A stretch of DNA of 64,000 nt from Apricaphanius iberus (lineage: Eukaryota > Chordata > Actinopteri > Cyprinodontiformes > Aphaniidae). Positions 43,010 to 55,618 of this stretch are shown piece after piece; within the stretch, counting starts at the first letter, position 1, and every line of letters begins with the position of its first letter. The notes beneath the pieces are model-generated. The model had not been told where the DNA came from. It ran no database searches and saw only the letters and a program-made list of their open reading frames with translations. The translations under genes and the position numbers were made by a program. Location: the NCBI GenBank assembly GCA_028564705.1, contig JAPXFQ010001402.1, positions 372,001 to 436,000 on the forward strand, read 5' to 3'.

Positions 43010-43620
43010 GCCTTGGGCATTCCCCCTTCGACTCGCTGTCTTCTAGGTCATCAAAACATTCTTGGAGGATCTCAATCGAGCCTAGTATGTGGAGCGCGGC
43101 TGCCGGTGGACTCTAGTCTCAGAGCTGGGACTGCTACAGCGGGGAGTCGGAGGGGATCCATAAACGCCGGCCCCTTGCTGCGGGCCCAGTTTGAGGAGCT
43201 GTTGTCCCGCGTTGGTCCAAGCATCACCTGCTAAGACACCAACTACAATGCTAAGCGGTGGTCCATCGGTCTGCGGTTAGTAAAAGTGTATAATCTAATA
43301 TGAGAGTGGTGCGGGACGTGCTCTGATGGAGACAGGCCTGAGTTGAATTTTTACTCCTCCAAAGAGGCTGTCCGGGCGAGGAAGCTGTTCATGGCTCACT
43401 TCTCAGCGGAGTGAGTGGGATCTATTGCAGCCACAATGGCTCTTTTAAGCCACCAACAAACCTCTTAAGAGCTTTCCTGTCTAAATAGTTTAATATCTTT
43501 ATTTTATTATCCCTGTCTCTGTATAGAAAACAGCTTTTGTCATGTAGCACGGGGCGATTAGCCACTGTGTTTATCAGTATTCCTCCATGTCTTGCTGATG
43601 CAGTACTGAAACATCTTCGG
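43010..43620 (+). pseudogene. Harbinger-related copy C: transposase head and tail fused by internal deletion
   Basis: At about 43180-43225 the plus strand reads AQFEELLSRVGPSIT, continuing through a stop as DTNYNAKRWSIGLRL. This matches the N-terminal region of Harbinger transposases (F..LL.RVGP.ITR.DTNYR..I....RL...LR.L). About 60 bases later, 43344-43424 gives RPELNFYSSKEAVRARKLFM, then AHFSAE and a stop, resembling the C-terminal end (..A..VR..F..YF). The DDE core between them is deleted. The downstream part (ggctcttttaagccaccaac to gtgtttatcagtattcctcc) is shared with copies A and B. Confidence 0.6.
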
Positions 43621-46117
43621 TGTGGCAGAACTTTTTTATTCGTCCAAGAAGTCATTGCGCATTTTGGGAAAATAACTAGGTATATACTAATTTCCACAGG
43701 TGATGCATGATTGCTGTTGACAAAGTTCTGTTTTTGTACTTGCGGAGCGGGAGAGGGAGGGCTGTGGAGAGACACGGGTAGTAATCAAAATGTATGGCGT
43801 TGCTGAGAGGTGAGGACATGCCTAGGAGGAATCTGGCATTCAGTGCTCAAAATGGAGGCCATGAGCGTTTCAAAAGATTACAAAAACATACATAAATCAC
43901 CCTACAAAACACTTTAGGCATTTTTTAGGAGGAAATGACTTCATAACTGGATTTTACATGCCACCCACCCCCCCATTTTCAACTAATTTAATGTAATGTT
44001 AATTATTTCACCTACTATATGTTATAAAAACTAGAGATCCAGACAGTTTTTTTCTTTTTTTCAGTTCAGCTTTTTAATGTTAATATTTTCTCTCTTTGTG
44101 AGCAGTTGCAATATAAATAACATATTTCACACTTTCTCTTTAAAAACATTGTATTTGTGCCTTTATTTTAAATATAAAAATTGAGTAGAGGGAAATTGCT
44201 AATCCTGTTAGTCACCCATGCAAACAGTTTTCAGATCCTTTAGATAATGGGATTTCTTTACAGTCCTGGACTATATTGTATTTTTAAAAATGTTTGATTA
44301 CACATTGTCTAAACATTCTTTAAGCAGGAGACTACAAGTCTGGTAAAATATTTGTATGACGTGCCATTCCCGAGGTACCACACGGTGGTAAAAACAATGT
44401 GTTTACAGGGCGTCATACATGCTGAAGAATGTGTCACCACTCAAATGTGTCCCATGGATACACTGGCACACATTAGCAGAGAGACTATTGGTAATTTGTA
44501 TCCCCTCTGTGCAAAAAAAGAAGAAAAAAAAAACAAACAAAGCAACCTGACCTTCCTTGAATAGAAATGGTAATGTCTAATGCTTTATGCTGATAGATTG
44601 CAGCTCACAGCAGTAACAGTACAAAATGTTCTCGGCACTCTTCACAGGATGTACTCCAAAGAATTGCCTACCAAGAGGTTTAGACTTTGACACATTCAAA
44701 GGTATTAAAATAGGACTGTGAATAGCTATAACTGCTGTGTCCTGCTCCACCATTATTTAACTTCTTTCATTCTTGCTCTGCCTCAACACTTAATGGCATA
44801 TGTTTCCTAGACATACGTGGCTTTTAATGGCCGCTTACAAAAAGAGGGGGGAAAAGCATGTTAGGAAAATATATTTTATTGTATATTTTACAAAGACAGC
44901 TGAACATATTTAATAATTTGCCTGCACATTTTTTAAGCCTTGAAGGGATCATTAGGTGATTGTCTGATCAAGCTGCCAGTTCCCTAAAAAAAAGTACATG
45001 ATTGTTCATATTATGTGTGAATAACTCAGAAATATTGATTTTCCATAGTCTATACAGGGTTATTGCACATTTTGAATTAAATAATGTATTCCTTTTGAAG
45101 GTTTTGATGAAACTTGCATCAAAACGTACGCGGAAATGGCGAGGTTTCTCATGGAGAAGGAGGCTTGCTAACGGTTAAAGTTAGCTGTCGATAAAACAGC
45201 TTTGCAATATTTGTGTACATGACGTTGTTCCTAGATATGAGAGCACTGATCATGACCCATTAACCAAGACACCGGGTAAATGGAAGAAAAGGAAACGGAT
45301 TCCTCCTGTTCTGTCCAGTATGGGAGGCTCGCTTTCACTGCTGCACTGAATGGCTATTATAAATAATTTTCTAGCTAGCTTTCTGTATTGACATAGGTCT
45401 CCAATCATACACCTCAGTCAAATACGCAAACGGTGAAATCTGTCGGATGTTTCTTTAAATTCTAAAGTATAAATTATGACTTTTATAGAGGATATCACCA
45501 AGAAGAGTGGAGGATACCACTCAGCTACCGAAATAAGATGCCTTGAGGACGGGTACAAAGCTTATCGTTGCCTTTGACCCATATTTTGTTATAATTATTT
45601 TCCGCTTAGTATTTTAAATTTCTTGGTACAAAATAGTCCTTACCCTGTAAGATTTTTCGCTGGACATGTTGCTTGCTGGTTACAGCAGCAAAAACTGGCA
45701 TCCAGACGGCGTTTTGTTATTGCAACTACAACGTCAAAACATTAGATGTCACTTTGGTGCCCATGTTCCATATTCAACCTTTAAGTCTTCTGCATGTAAA
45801 TGACTGGCCTGGGCACTCTCCCTGAATGCTGAGGACAACAACACAGCAGCAACAACACATGTAACACAATCTAACTGTACAGTACATGGTGCGGTAGTGT
45901 TGTTGTTGTTGTTGTCCATTTTTTCGTTCTTGTGATTGTTCTCCATGTCCATTTGAATTATATTTACCTAATTGTTTGTCTGAAATTAGTATTTGCTGTT
46001 TATATAAAATATCTTCATATTTTGGATGTTTAGTTCTTTTAGCTTTCTAAAGGGAGAGATTTAATCTAAAACCTGTTCTAAGGAGGATCGTTTAAAAAAA
46101 GCCCTATATCAAGCATG
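43621..46117. other. Unannotated AT-rich sequence
   Basis: No recognised gene, RNA or element. The minus-strand frame overlapping 43422-43775 is the antisense of Harbinger copy C and its flank. A CAA/TTG trinucleotide run near 45895-45920 explains the Asn-rich frame there. Confidence 0.5.
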
Positions 46118-46475
46118 GATTAGAACTTAGAGTTAGAATGGTTTCGGCAATCCTGAGCTGTCTCTGTAGCTATGCTGCCATAGGCTTAGACTGTCTGAGG
46201 ACAGACTGACCAGTTTTCTTTCTGCAAGTTGGATGCAACACATCAACTCGGATGTTGTTCCCAGTGGCTGAGGATCTTCCATGTCTTTTTACTTTCTTTA
46301 ATATAGAACGCACTCTTACATCAGTGACTTGATGCAATCTGCTGGGATTCCTTAAAATGAAAAGTTTTTTAACTGATTGGAATGTTTGTACAATTGTATT
46401 GAAATTATTTTTCTTGTATAGTGTCTGATGTGACATCTGTTGTGAATTGGCACAATATAATTGAACTGAATTGAA
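46118..46475 (+). mobile_element. L2-family LINE 3' end
   Basis: The order agttagaatggtttcggcaa, tcctgagctgtctctgtagc, ataggcttagactgtctgag, then gatgcaatctgctgggattc and a gtgaattggcacaatataat tail ending in attgaactgaattgaaatg matches the L2 3' untranslated region at 56110-57140. It lacks a middle segment. That segment sits just downstream, at 46505-46745. Confidence 0.75.
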
Positions 46476-46504
46476 ATGAATCAGTTCCTTTTGATCTTTC
46501 TGTC

Positions 46505-46745
46505 TCTGCTCTATTTTCTTAAACCCCCAGACACTTGTGGCAGATGACCGCTTGCACTGAGCCAGGTTCTGCTGGAGGTTTCTTCTTGTTACAGGAGAGT
46601 TTTTCCTCTTCACTGTTGCGACATGCTTGCTCAGTATGAGGGATTGCTATGGTTAGAGAGTCGGCATCAAAGGGGCCCAACTTCACATCAATGAGTTGAA
46701 ACAATTTAATTTAACTGAATTAAATCAAATTAGAGCACAATATAT
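46505..46745 (+). mobile_element. Second L2-family 3' fragment, rearranged
   Basis: Starting with cagacacttgtggcagatga it carries gccaggttctgctggaggtt, gagagtttttcctcttcact and gcttgctcagtatgagggat, the L2 3' UTR portion missing from the preceding fragment. It ends in a degraded aatttaatttaactgaatt tail. It is either a separate insertion or a rearranged half of its neighbour. Confidence 0.7.
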
Positions 46746-47654
46746 TGTATAATCGTCATCATTGCAATATGAATACATGTAATATATCCATCATAGAGGA
46801 CTGGATGCAGTATATAGAAAAAAAAAGATAACTCTGTGACGAGAACCTTCAAATCAGATAATCTAATAAAATTTCATATAACAATCAGGAAAATCAGAAT
46901 TCTGAAATACAGTTTGATTTATAAGCTGGATGCATTTTTAGCTGTGATTGTATGGACTGTAAAACTAATCATATACTGTTACTATACGGATTTAAAATTC
47001 AGGTCATAAATCTTTTCTGTTTTACTTTAAGTGGATTAAAAACAAAAGAATTAGAAGGTGGACTTGTCTGTGATGGTATTGTACTCACAGCATAATTGAA
47101 TACTGATGTATGAACAGTGTCCACCATAAATTTTTATCTATATTACAGTAGTCCTACACTTCATGGATCATATCACCACAAATGAACAATATTACCATAG
47201 TCCTTCATCCACCATCCAGAGGTGTATTTATGGAGCAATAAAAGGTGATGAAACAGTCTTTTATACATACATCAGGCTACACTCAAAGTCAGGCTCAAGT
47301 AGACATTAAATCCATCCGAGTATAGCTCTGCGTAGCCTTTTCCCTCCTCAACACACTGGAGACAGATGTTCTCTGTGATATTACATCTGTTTCTTCAACG
47401 CATACAAATCTCAAAGAGATATGCAAAAAATAACAACAATAATCCGGTTGGGAAGTTTTCTAACACATTTTTCCATTAAACAAGGGCTAATGTTTCAGTC
47501 CAAGACTGTACAACGTATCTTAACTGCTGGCTCTGCTGTTGTGAGGAAGAGAAAGAAATGAGAAGTGGTGATAAAAGAAGAGAAAAACACATAAGGACCG
47601 ACCATGTTTGTCTATAATTGTTTTCTTTATTGTTTGTCTTTGTGTTATTCTTTT
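46746..47654. other. Unannotated sequence
   Basis: No gene or element recognised. Confidence 0.45.
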
Positions 47655-47715
47655 TTTTTCTTGTCTGTAAGGTGACCTTGGGTTATACAAAGGCACCCTT
47701 AAATAAAATGTATTA
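47655..47715 (+). repeat. LINE-type tail fragment
   Basis: gtctgtaaggtgaccttggg, then caaaggcacccttaaataaa and atgtattataattatt resembles the common fish tail 'gtgaccttgg...aaaggcgc...aaataaaatgtattatta'. Only the 3' end is present. Confidence 0.55.
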
Positions 47716-48889
47716 TAATTATTGTTGCAGTTTCGGTGATCGGAACACTTACAGGAACAGTCCAATTACCTTTTGGGAGCTTCAGCCAAAATGGAAGGAG
47801 GGATGACGAGCTGGCGAGCTGCTTCAAGGACTCTTTGGCTGGCACGCAGCATGGAAGGATGGATTACTGGCTGGATGGATGAGTGCCCTTTTCAAGGCTT
47901 TTAATCCCCCTCAGCACTGTTCCTTCCCACTTTCTGACTTGGGCTGCGGCAGCAGTACATAATTCACTTAGCATTCTAAACATTACTGACTGAGTTTACA
48001 TTTTACACAAGGAATAAGTACTGATAATTGATCAGGTGCTTAAATGTCTTATATACTACTGGTTCAAAAATCGTTTATGTTAACTGCTGTAAATTTATTC
48101 TGGTTTACTTGAGCTTGCAAAGGTAATACTACAAAAAACCCAGTCAAATAAAAAGGAAACAACTATTACATTCAGTGTTGTTTAACATTGCAAGGCTTCT
48201 GCTACACATGCAAACATGATGTGCAGTCATGAAGAAAAAAAAAGTCTACCCTTCCCACTCTGTGTTAAAGAAGAAAATTAGCAGCCAGGGTTCAGCAAAA
48301 TTTGGTATCTTGCTCATCTGAAGTATAAAGGTATTTATTAACAACATGCTCAATTGGAAGGACATCAGTACTTGGATCTATCCAACAACAAGGTCAAGGT
48401 TAAAAGGTCATTCCCCAACAACTTCTAACGTATCATTTGTTAGACTGTATATTAAGATATTTTATCTCAAAGTGAGAAAGCATACTATCTAATCATTAAT
48501 TGGCAATTGCATTGACCCAGCTTTGCCAAGCCTCTAGCATTTTCTAAGAACTTCCATACACAATTTGAGACCTAAGGTTGGTAAAAGCATATCCTCAGCC
48601 TTGTCGACATGTAGCAGGATATCTCACAAACCAAAGATATTTTCCTACGATTGACTCTGCCTCCCACACGAAAGTGCATATTTAAAAAATGTCACTTAGC
48701 CACCGGGTTGTGTGTGTGTATATATATAAACCTTCCAAAACTTTTAATGTCATGTAAAGTTGATTAATTTCCATAATTCAATTCAAAACATGAAATGGTA
48801 ATAGATTCACAGCCCACAACATAAAAGCAAACTTTGCAACTTTGTGGAAATTTGCCCTCTCAAGGCTTGTGGCATAATGTGTACTGATG
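47716..48889. other. Unannotated sequence
   Basis: No gene, RNA or element ends recognised. Confidence 0.45.
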
Positions 48890-49190
48890 GTTTTACAGGC
48901 CGGCTGTGGCTCAGTTGTAGAGTTGTTAGCCTGTGACCTAGAAATTGTGGGTTTGATCTGCCATGCTTCCATTGTGTCCTTGGGCAAGACACTTCACCTA
49001 CCTTGCCTACTGGTGTTGGCCAGAGGGGATGATGGCGCGATATGGCAGTTCTGTCAGTCCGCAGGGCAGCTGTGGGTACTAATGTAGCTTGCTTCCATCA
49101 GTATGTGAGAGTGAATGAATTATGGAATTGTAAAGCTCTTTGATGAGGGTCTCGAAAAGCACTATATAAATGCAATCCATTATTATTAAA
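48890..49190 (+). mobile_element. tRNA-headed SINE with ATT-repeat tail
   Basis: The head ggctgtggctcagttgtaga carries an A-box-like TGGCTCAGTTGTAGAG, and gtgggtttgatctgcc about 45 bp on is a degenerate B box. The body includes gtgtccttgggcaagacact, and the 3' end gtaaagctctttgatgaggg, aaaagcactatataaatgca, atccattattatta resembles LINE-derived tails. This arrangement is that of a widespread fish SINE mobilised by a partner LINE. A 70-bp related scrap lies at 60780-60850. Confidence 0.75.
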
Positions 49191-52114
49191 AGCTTGTCAG
49201 CCAAAACAACAAAACATGAACTCTCACATCATCATGCCCAAATAACCCCAGAACAAGCATTTATTAATTACCAATCCACATCCACATTAATTACCAATCC
49301 AGTAGCAACACGACTAGTTTAGCATCTCTCACTCACTGCAGCTGACCACACAAAACTGAGAAGTTGTAACACAGGGTTTTAGAAGCTGTTCCTGCTTTGA
49401 CCTAAACTGAGTAACAATTTGAAAGAAATTATCTTTCACAGCAGTGAAGGGAAAGAAGTGTTGTCTGATCAGTGTCATCTTGCTCATCTCTGAGGCACCA
49501 TGGTCAGGAGTGGGAGGTGCACAGTAAGGTTTAGGCTTTAACCAGAGGAATGGTCATTAGTTGAGAAGCTGGCTCAGATCAGCATCCAGCTGCGCAGGTC
49601 TGATGCTGCTACTGTCATTTCCCCGATTCACAACAGGTTCAGAAAGGATGCGGCACCCGTGTCTGTTTGGCAGCCATACCGGGCTGTATCGGTTCTGCGC
49701 CCAGTGTGAATCAGGGGTTAACAGCTTTCTCCAGTGGTGAAGCTAAAAAATATTTAAGTGTGGGCCCTGAATCTATAACCTATGAAAGTTTTGAATAGAA
49801 TTTTGAATAGAATTCTGGATATAAATGTTTCCATGACATTTTTTTTGGAAAGCGAAACAAACTAAACAAGACAGAACAGACAGGTTAAAAATGTGGCACA
49901 TATTTATATACGCTTAATTGCATGTCAAGCATCAACCGGGAAAGTTTTACAAAGTTTCTAAAATAATTCTAATCAACAGAGAATTTTGCTGTGTCGCTGT
50001 CACTCTGTACTTATGTTTTTCTTAAGGTAAGAAAGAGAACACTTCCCTTAAACACTGTGAGAAGGTTGGAGCTTTATCTGACTGTCATTGGAAAAGAGTA
50101 AGACAGGCAGGCAAGTAATGAAGCAAAAGCAATAGCAGGTACTTGAAAATTTGTCATATTGAACTTTGATGGCACAATACTAAAAATCCATAAGTGAAAA
50201 TCTAGACGGAGATCCTGTCCACTTATATGAGACAATACTTGAAGAAAAAGCAAATTATTAAAAAGGAGATAACAAGTAGGAGATGAGAAAATAGAGTATT
50301 TATCCTTATTTTCAATTTCAGCATATATGTTTGTGTTTGTAATTGTGTTACTTTTTTTCTTAACATGTAAAAAAAAGCTTTAGAAATGAACACTTCAGTT
50401 CTCCAGAGCTGAAAGTTTAGATTATAGATGCTTTGAAGGCTGTGATAGGCTGTGTGTATAGGCTGTGAATTAGAAAAAGCACTGACAATCAAACTGTCAG
50501 TCACAGGGTTTTAAAATCTCTTCCACTTCCCCTCCCTTCAGCCCACCACATGTCAGTTTCAGCATGCATCATGCCTCCACAACCAAGTACATGAACAAAT
50601 GCTCACAAAGACCCCCCCTTCCCCTCTCGCCTGCCTGCTCTGCCACCCCTGACAAGCACTCTGTATTTTAACTTCAAAATAGGCCTTTTTTTGTGGAGCC
50701 GTCACCAAGACATCAGTCGCTGGTTTATTCAGAAACTGAGAAATAGATTGAGAAAAGAGGGTAGAAGGGGTATTGACACAGAGTGAGTAAGAGTGAAACA
50801 GTGTGACGGAGTGGTGTCACCCACGCTCCTTTGCTCTGTCTGAACAAGATGCCTGGCACCTACAGACTGAGTCTGCTCCCACGTTCAACTTAAAAAAAAA
50901 ACAGCATACAGCGACCTTAGACTCTTTTTTCACTTGTTAAAAGGCTTTCAGGGTCTTTGTAGACTTTTGGTAACAGGCATTAGCAAAGCAGAGGTGTGTG
51001 CAGCTTCCCGGATGAGAGAAACAGTTATTCGTATATCTTGGGTACCGCTGCTGCTCTACTAAAATGAATTCTTGTCACCGGTGAACCGTGCAAATCTTGT
51101 TGGTTTGTATTTCAGACTCTAATGTGTTATTTCTTCTACTTGACTCCATTGCCAAAGCTAACTGTTGATAGAAAAGCTCTTTTTCCTATTCGTCTAATAC
51201 AATGTGAGTTCATCGTCCTTCCCAGTCATTAAAACCCCTATTGAAGTTTTGAACGAAGCCTTAATATACATTAATGTTTTTTGCAGAATCATAATAAGAT
51301 TAAAAAAAAAAAAAAAAAAATATTAATTCTTGGGGATATCTAATGTTAAAAAAGCTGTAACTGTTTTATGTCCAGTCAAGAATGTGAGCACTCTAAACCA
51401 GACTTGTTGAATCTACTTTTAAAAATCCAGGTAACCTGTTGCCCTAAATCTTTCAAATAATGATAATATAGTTGAACAAGTGCAGTGGACTATGTTTAAT
51501 GTACATACACCCCTATTTGAATGGAATGGAAATTTTAAGTCGAATGTCCTAATAAGAATAGATAATAGCCTGCGACGGACCGGCGACCTGTCCACTGTGT
51601 ACGGCGGTTAAAAGCTGGATGTAGGCTGCAAGAGTGTCTGTTGGTTAGGTCTTGCATAGATAGTATGGCAGGGGGCAAAATTGTCCTCCATTAATCACCT
51701 GACCTTAAAGAGGCAGTGGTAACCTTTTTGTGTCCAAGAAAAGGTGTCACACTTAACTTCTCTTTAATATTGTAGGCCACATTTAAAAACGAAACAAAAA
51801 ACATATTTTCAGTGTGTGTTTTTGTTAGAATGTGGTGCAGTGTAAAAAAAGTTGAATAAATTATAGTATTAACTGAAGTAAGCTGGGTAACTACTTTGTA
51901 ATCTTGTTAATCACATTAGTTACTTCAGTCAACGTGCAACCAGTTTAGGTTTTAACTTTTTGTGACTGAACTCTGGTTATTTATCTAAGGCTTTAGGCGT
52001 TCGTTTGGAACTTGCTTCTTTTAATACAGATAACAGGATTCAGAGCTCATTAATGCCACAATGTGAAAAACCAGTGTAACCACCCAATTTGATGAAATTC
52101 CATTCAGGGAATAT
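49191..52114. other. Long stretch without a recognised gene
   Basis: No exons or element ends seen. At 51567-51625, tgcgacggaccggcgacctg resembles a fragment of the SINE-type repeat at 56351-56725 (cctgcaacagactggcgtcc). A poly-A run lies at about 51302-51319. Short frames, including the one at 50223-50504, lack motifs. Confidence 0.45.
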
Positions 52115-52455
52115 AAAAGGGCCATTTCAAATCACATCATCTTGAGGCACTTTACAAGAAAGGTAATTTTAACTCAATCATGCATACATTCCAATTAACT
52201 CTTCAGTTCATTATTCCAGTCAGTTTAAACGTTTTCTATCTAAGAAAACCCAGCAGATTGCTTTGAGTCATTGATTTGCAGCATTCATTCCTCCGAAATG
52301 AACATGTAGCAGCTGTGGACAGTCGCCTGCATTCTGTTGTTAACTTCACAGCCATCCTTCATACTGAGCAACATGTGGCGACAGTGGAGAGGAAAACTTC
52401 TCCTTTAACAGGAACCAGAACCTTGCACAGAATGAGCGGCCATCTGCCAGAACAG
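52115..52455 (-). mobile_element. L2-family LINE 3' end, inverted
   Basis: Complement of the L2 3' region: cttgaggcactttacaagaa, aacccagcagattgctttga, ctgagcaacatgtggcgaca, gtggagaggaaaacttctcc, then caggaaccagaaccttgcac and ggccatctgcc. The tail faces left, so it inserted on the minus strand. The 75-residue plus-strand frame across it is antisense noise. Confidence 0.8.
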
Positions 52456-52729
52456 ACTGGGGGCTCAAGAATACAGAGCACAGACACACAAATGAAAAAA
52501 TGAAAAAAACTGATGTAAAACTACTTCCTATGTCAAAGAAAGTAAAATGTTCTTATTGTTGTATGTCATATTTTTTTCTTTTTACAAAAAAAAAAAAAAT
52601 CAGTAAATTCGGAATGTAAAACATGCTACAAATAATGTACTACCCATTTTTCATGTTATGATAAAGCTATTCACATCAGGACTCTGGGGTTTTCGTTTCT
52701 GCTTGTCTGTCTTTGTCTGTCTTCCTGCT

Positions 52730-53380
52730 GTTCCAGAGTTTCTCCACCAGATGCCCTGGTGGAGCTGAGGTTCTGTCATCAGCCGAGGGCGGAGCCTGCC
52801 ATGCTGCACGTGCTACAGGTGCAGCCAGTCTGCCTCATCGGTGGCTGAGCCCTAAGGGAGCTGCCGTCAGACCTTCCGAGTGTTGTATTGTAACAGTTTC
52901 TCTCCAGTGAATTCATCTACCTTACCTGGATCTCCAGCGCTTCCTTGAGCTCTGGCTTTCATTCCACATGTGACGTTCTCCATGCTCCAAATTCCTCTGC
53001 ACTCCTTTGCTCTGCCTGCCCTCCCTCCAAGCACAATCCTCACTAAGTACATTGTGGCTCTCCTCTTTGAAACCAATCAGGAAGCTCCAATGGATGCTGG
53101 ACTCCCAAACCTTCTCTCCCTGTCATTAACCCCATCAAACACCAAGTAAGCCTCACCTGATAAAAAATTCTACTTGTGAAATATTACCTGAACTACTCTC
53201 CACTCTGGATCATCTTCTCTGCAGTGTCTCTGTTCCCATTGGCAGGATCCAGTTCCTGGTTCCCGTGTCATCACCTCATCTCATTTACTGCTTTCAATAA
53301 ACCTTTTATAAAACATCCTTCTGGTCTTCCTTGTGGTGTTCTGAATATGGGTCAGAATACTAAATATGAACATGACAATT
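52730..53380. repeat. Possible LTR-like or other retroelement remnant
   Basis: This GC-richer segment stands out from its flanks. It ends with a pre-mRNA-like arrangement, tgctttcaataaacctttta and a tgggtc...catgaca terminus, reminiscent of fish LTR or LINE 3' regions. I did not find a second copy, a primer-binding site or coding motifs, so the class is undetermined. Confidence 0.25.
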
Positions 53381-53559
53381 GATCATTGCAAAAAGAAACA
53401 ACAGAAACACATTTTCTAAATATTAATAATAATTTTGTTCAATTTTAACATTATAAAACATGAATATAATTATTTTAGCCAATCTTTTATAGAGTTAACT
53501 ACAAGTTAGAACTTTTAGATTGTCTTAACACATTTATTATAGTTTACATGGTTAATTAA

Positions 53560-53930
53560 GGATGGTGCTTCCACCCACAAGAAAACCTTGTGCATGGAAG
53601 CTGGGTAACTAAGTCTTGGAGAATGATGAATCAAGCTACAGTAGCGAAGTCAAACAGTTTAAGCAGAGACAACAACCTGGTCCTCAGCCATGACAAAACA
53701 AAGAATATGATGATTAACTTCCATAGTCTAGAACCTAACAACTATGCAGTAGAGAGTTAATAGCATTACTGTCATCAGAGTGCAGATGTCAAATGACCTT
53801 ACCTAGTCGAAGAACACCACTTGACTAATGAAAGGGGCTCAGCAGAGGGTAATATACAAAACATACAGCTTTGACTTTTCACAAGCAAGAACTGCTTTCC
53901 TCTAAGGCCATTCAATCATACAGATCTTTA
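53560..53930 (+). pseudogene. LINE reverse-transcriptase C-terminal fragment (CR1/Rex1-like)
   Basis: Plus-strand sequence gives DNNLVLSHDKTKNMMINF at about 53668-53721 (consensus N.L.LN..KTKEM.IDFR). It is followed by remnants of 'VEINGI..V..FK.LG', WSKNTT near 53800, KRGSAEG, and phrases matching 'ctaaggccatgcaatc.ttctacagatc' near 53900-53925. Stops and small deletions interrupt it. It lacks both the catalytic RT boxes and the endonuclease. Confidence 0.62.
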
Positions 53931-54984
53931 AGAATAAGCCACAACACATTTTTTTAATCAATAGCAGATAAATCTTCATGATCTTAATATTTTAAGACTT
54001 AAAGATGTGAAATACTCAAAGTAAATGGTCTGAATATTGGTCAGCTCATGCCAGACTTTATATTTTATGAAGGATCTTTTTTAAAAATCTAAAAATTCAG
54101 AAAGTGATTTGTAATAATTCAAAATTAATTCATGATGGATAATAACCATAAATCTTGATTATTGTATAAAAGATAAACCTTTACTTTTATACAACAGAAT
54201 AATCACATTCTTTTCTTATTGTCTAAAGTATGTAATCTTACTCTGAGTGGTTGATTAGCATCTACTGCTAACTCCTTCCCTGGATGTTACAAGTTCTGAA
54301 AGCTAAGTAGATCTGTTATCTAACTCAGTCAAAAGAGGCCAAACAATTGAACAGAAATTATTTTTACTGTTACCTGAGTAAAAAACGGAAAAAAAGAAGA
54401 AAAAAATCCAAATCATTTACTTTGCTGAGTTGTTCTAGCCAATGCTTTCATTGGGGTTTTATGCTTTGCAGGTTGTCTCAATTGGTGTAAAGATTCCTGC
54501 AAAATGTTTGGTTCATTAATCCTTTTTTCAATGGAATCTGAATCCAACTGTCTTCTAATATAATACAAAAATAGAATATATACTTTACTCTCCCAATAGG
54601 GACATTTTGCCAGTGAGAAAAAAAAACTTGTAAACAAACTAACACAATATAATCAAGTAAGACACCCAATCTCCATCAAGCACACTTACAGTAGCTGCAG
54701 ACAATCTAAAAACAGCATTAAAAACATATTTTGCAACTCATGGCTTGTTTCCATAGTAATTAACACTGGCACTGGCACCCTGGATGCTTTTAAGCTCGAT
54801 TAAATACTCATTTTTACTCCATGCCTTTTAATACTACATGAGAGTTGTTGTGGTCTTCTGTCTTTACATATCGTATTCTATAATTTCCTTTTGTTTAATT
54901 TTTATTATTTTATATCATTCTTTTTATCTTTTTAATTTTCTTTTAAATTTCACTGTATTTAAACTTTTATTTTATTCTGATATG
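53931..54984. other. Unannotated AT-rich sequence
   Basis: No gene or element recognised. Confidence 0.45.
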
Positions 54985-55060
54985 TCATGTTGTGCAGCAC
55001 TTTGGTACTCTTGTTGTTTATAAATGTGCTGTATAAATAAAGGTGGATTGGATTGGCGTT
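54985..55060 (+). repeat. LINE/SINE tail fragment
   Basis: catgttgtgcagcactttgg then aaatgtgctgtataaataaa and ggtggattggattgg is a short retroelement 3' tail of the 'gcactttgg...tgctatataaataaa..ttga' type with GGATT repeats. Confidence 0.6.
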
Positions 55061-55618
55061 ACAAGTGAAGTGGAGAAATCCTGTTTCAGGCAGTTGCTTG
55101 GGAATCTGAATACACTCAAAGATAGATACTGAGTTATCGAACAGAGAAGAAGCCGAGACAGTAGGACTGTGATTTGAACTGCCGACCATGCAATATGCGA
55201 ATTAATCAAAATCCATACATAATTAGATGCATTTCTTGGATGTAATCAAAATGGATAGCTTTTTTAATTTTTGCATTGCAAAACCAATCCCTTCAGATGA
55301 AAAATTACAGTTTAATGTGTAAAATAGTAAGTTGCTAGTCTGTTAGACCCCCCTCGTGCTCCTCTTCCTGGTAAAGAGCAGTGTTATAATTTTTACTACA
55401 GTTGAGCCATTCTATTTAATTTATTTTTTTAACAGCAAGATTCATTTTGGAGCCTGCAAATATCATTACGTTTTGTTCCATTTCAAGGGTTATAAAGAAC
55501 CCATTTGAAATGTTTACTATTATTTTTCATTAGTCTTGGTTTCTGCTTTCCACTGTGTTACACATTGCCAAGCACCTCTGCTGCCTCAATGTGTTACCCA
55601 CAGTTTGTCTTAAAGTCC
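55061..55618. other. Unannotated sequence
   Basis: No recognised feature. The frames at 54959-55209 overlap the preceding tail in antisense. Confidence 0.4.

Noticed and set aside
43422..43775. 117-residue minus-strand frame
   Set aside because: Overlaps the Harbinger-derived copy C in antisense and has no motif of its own.
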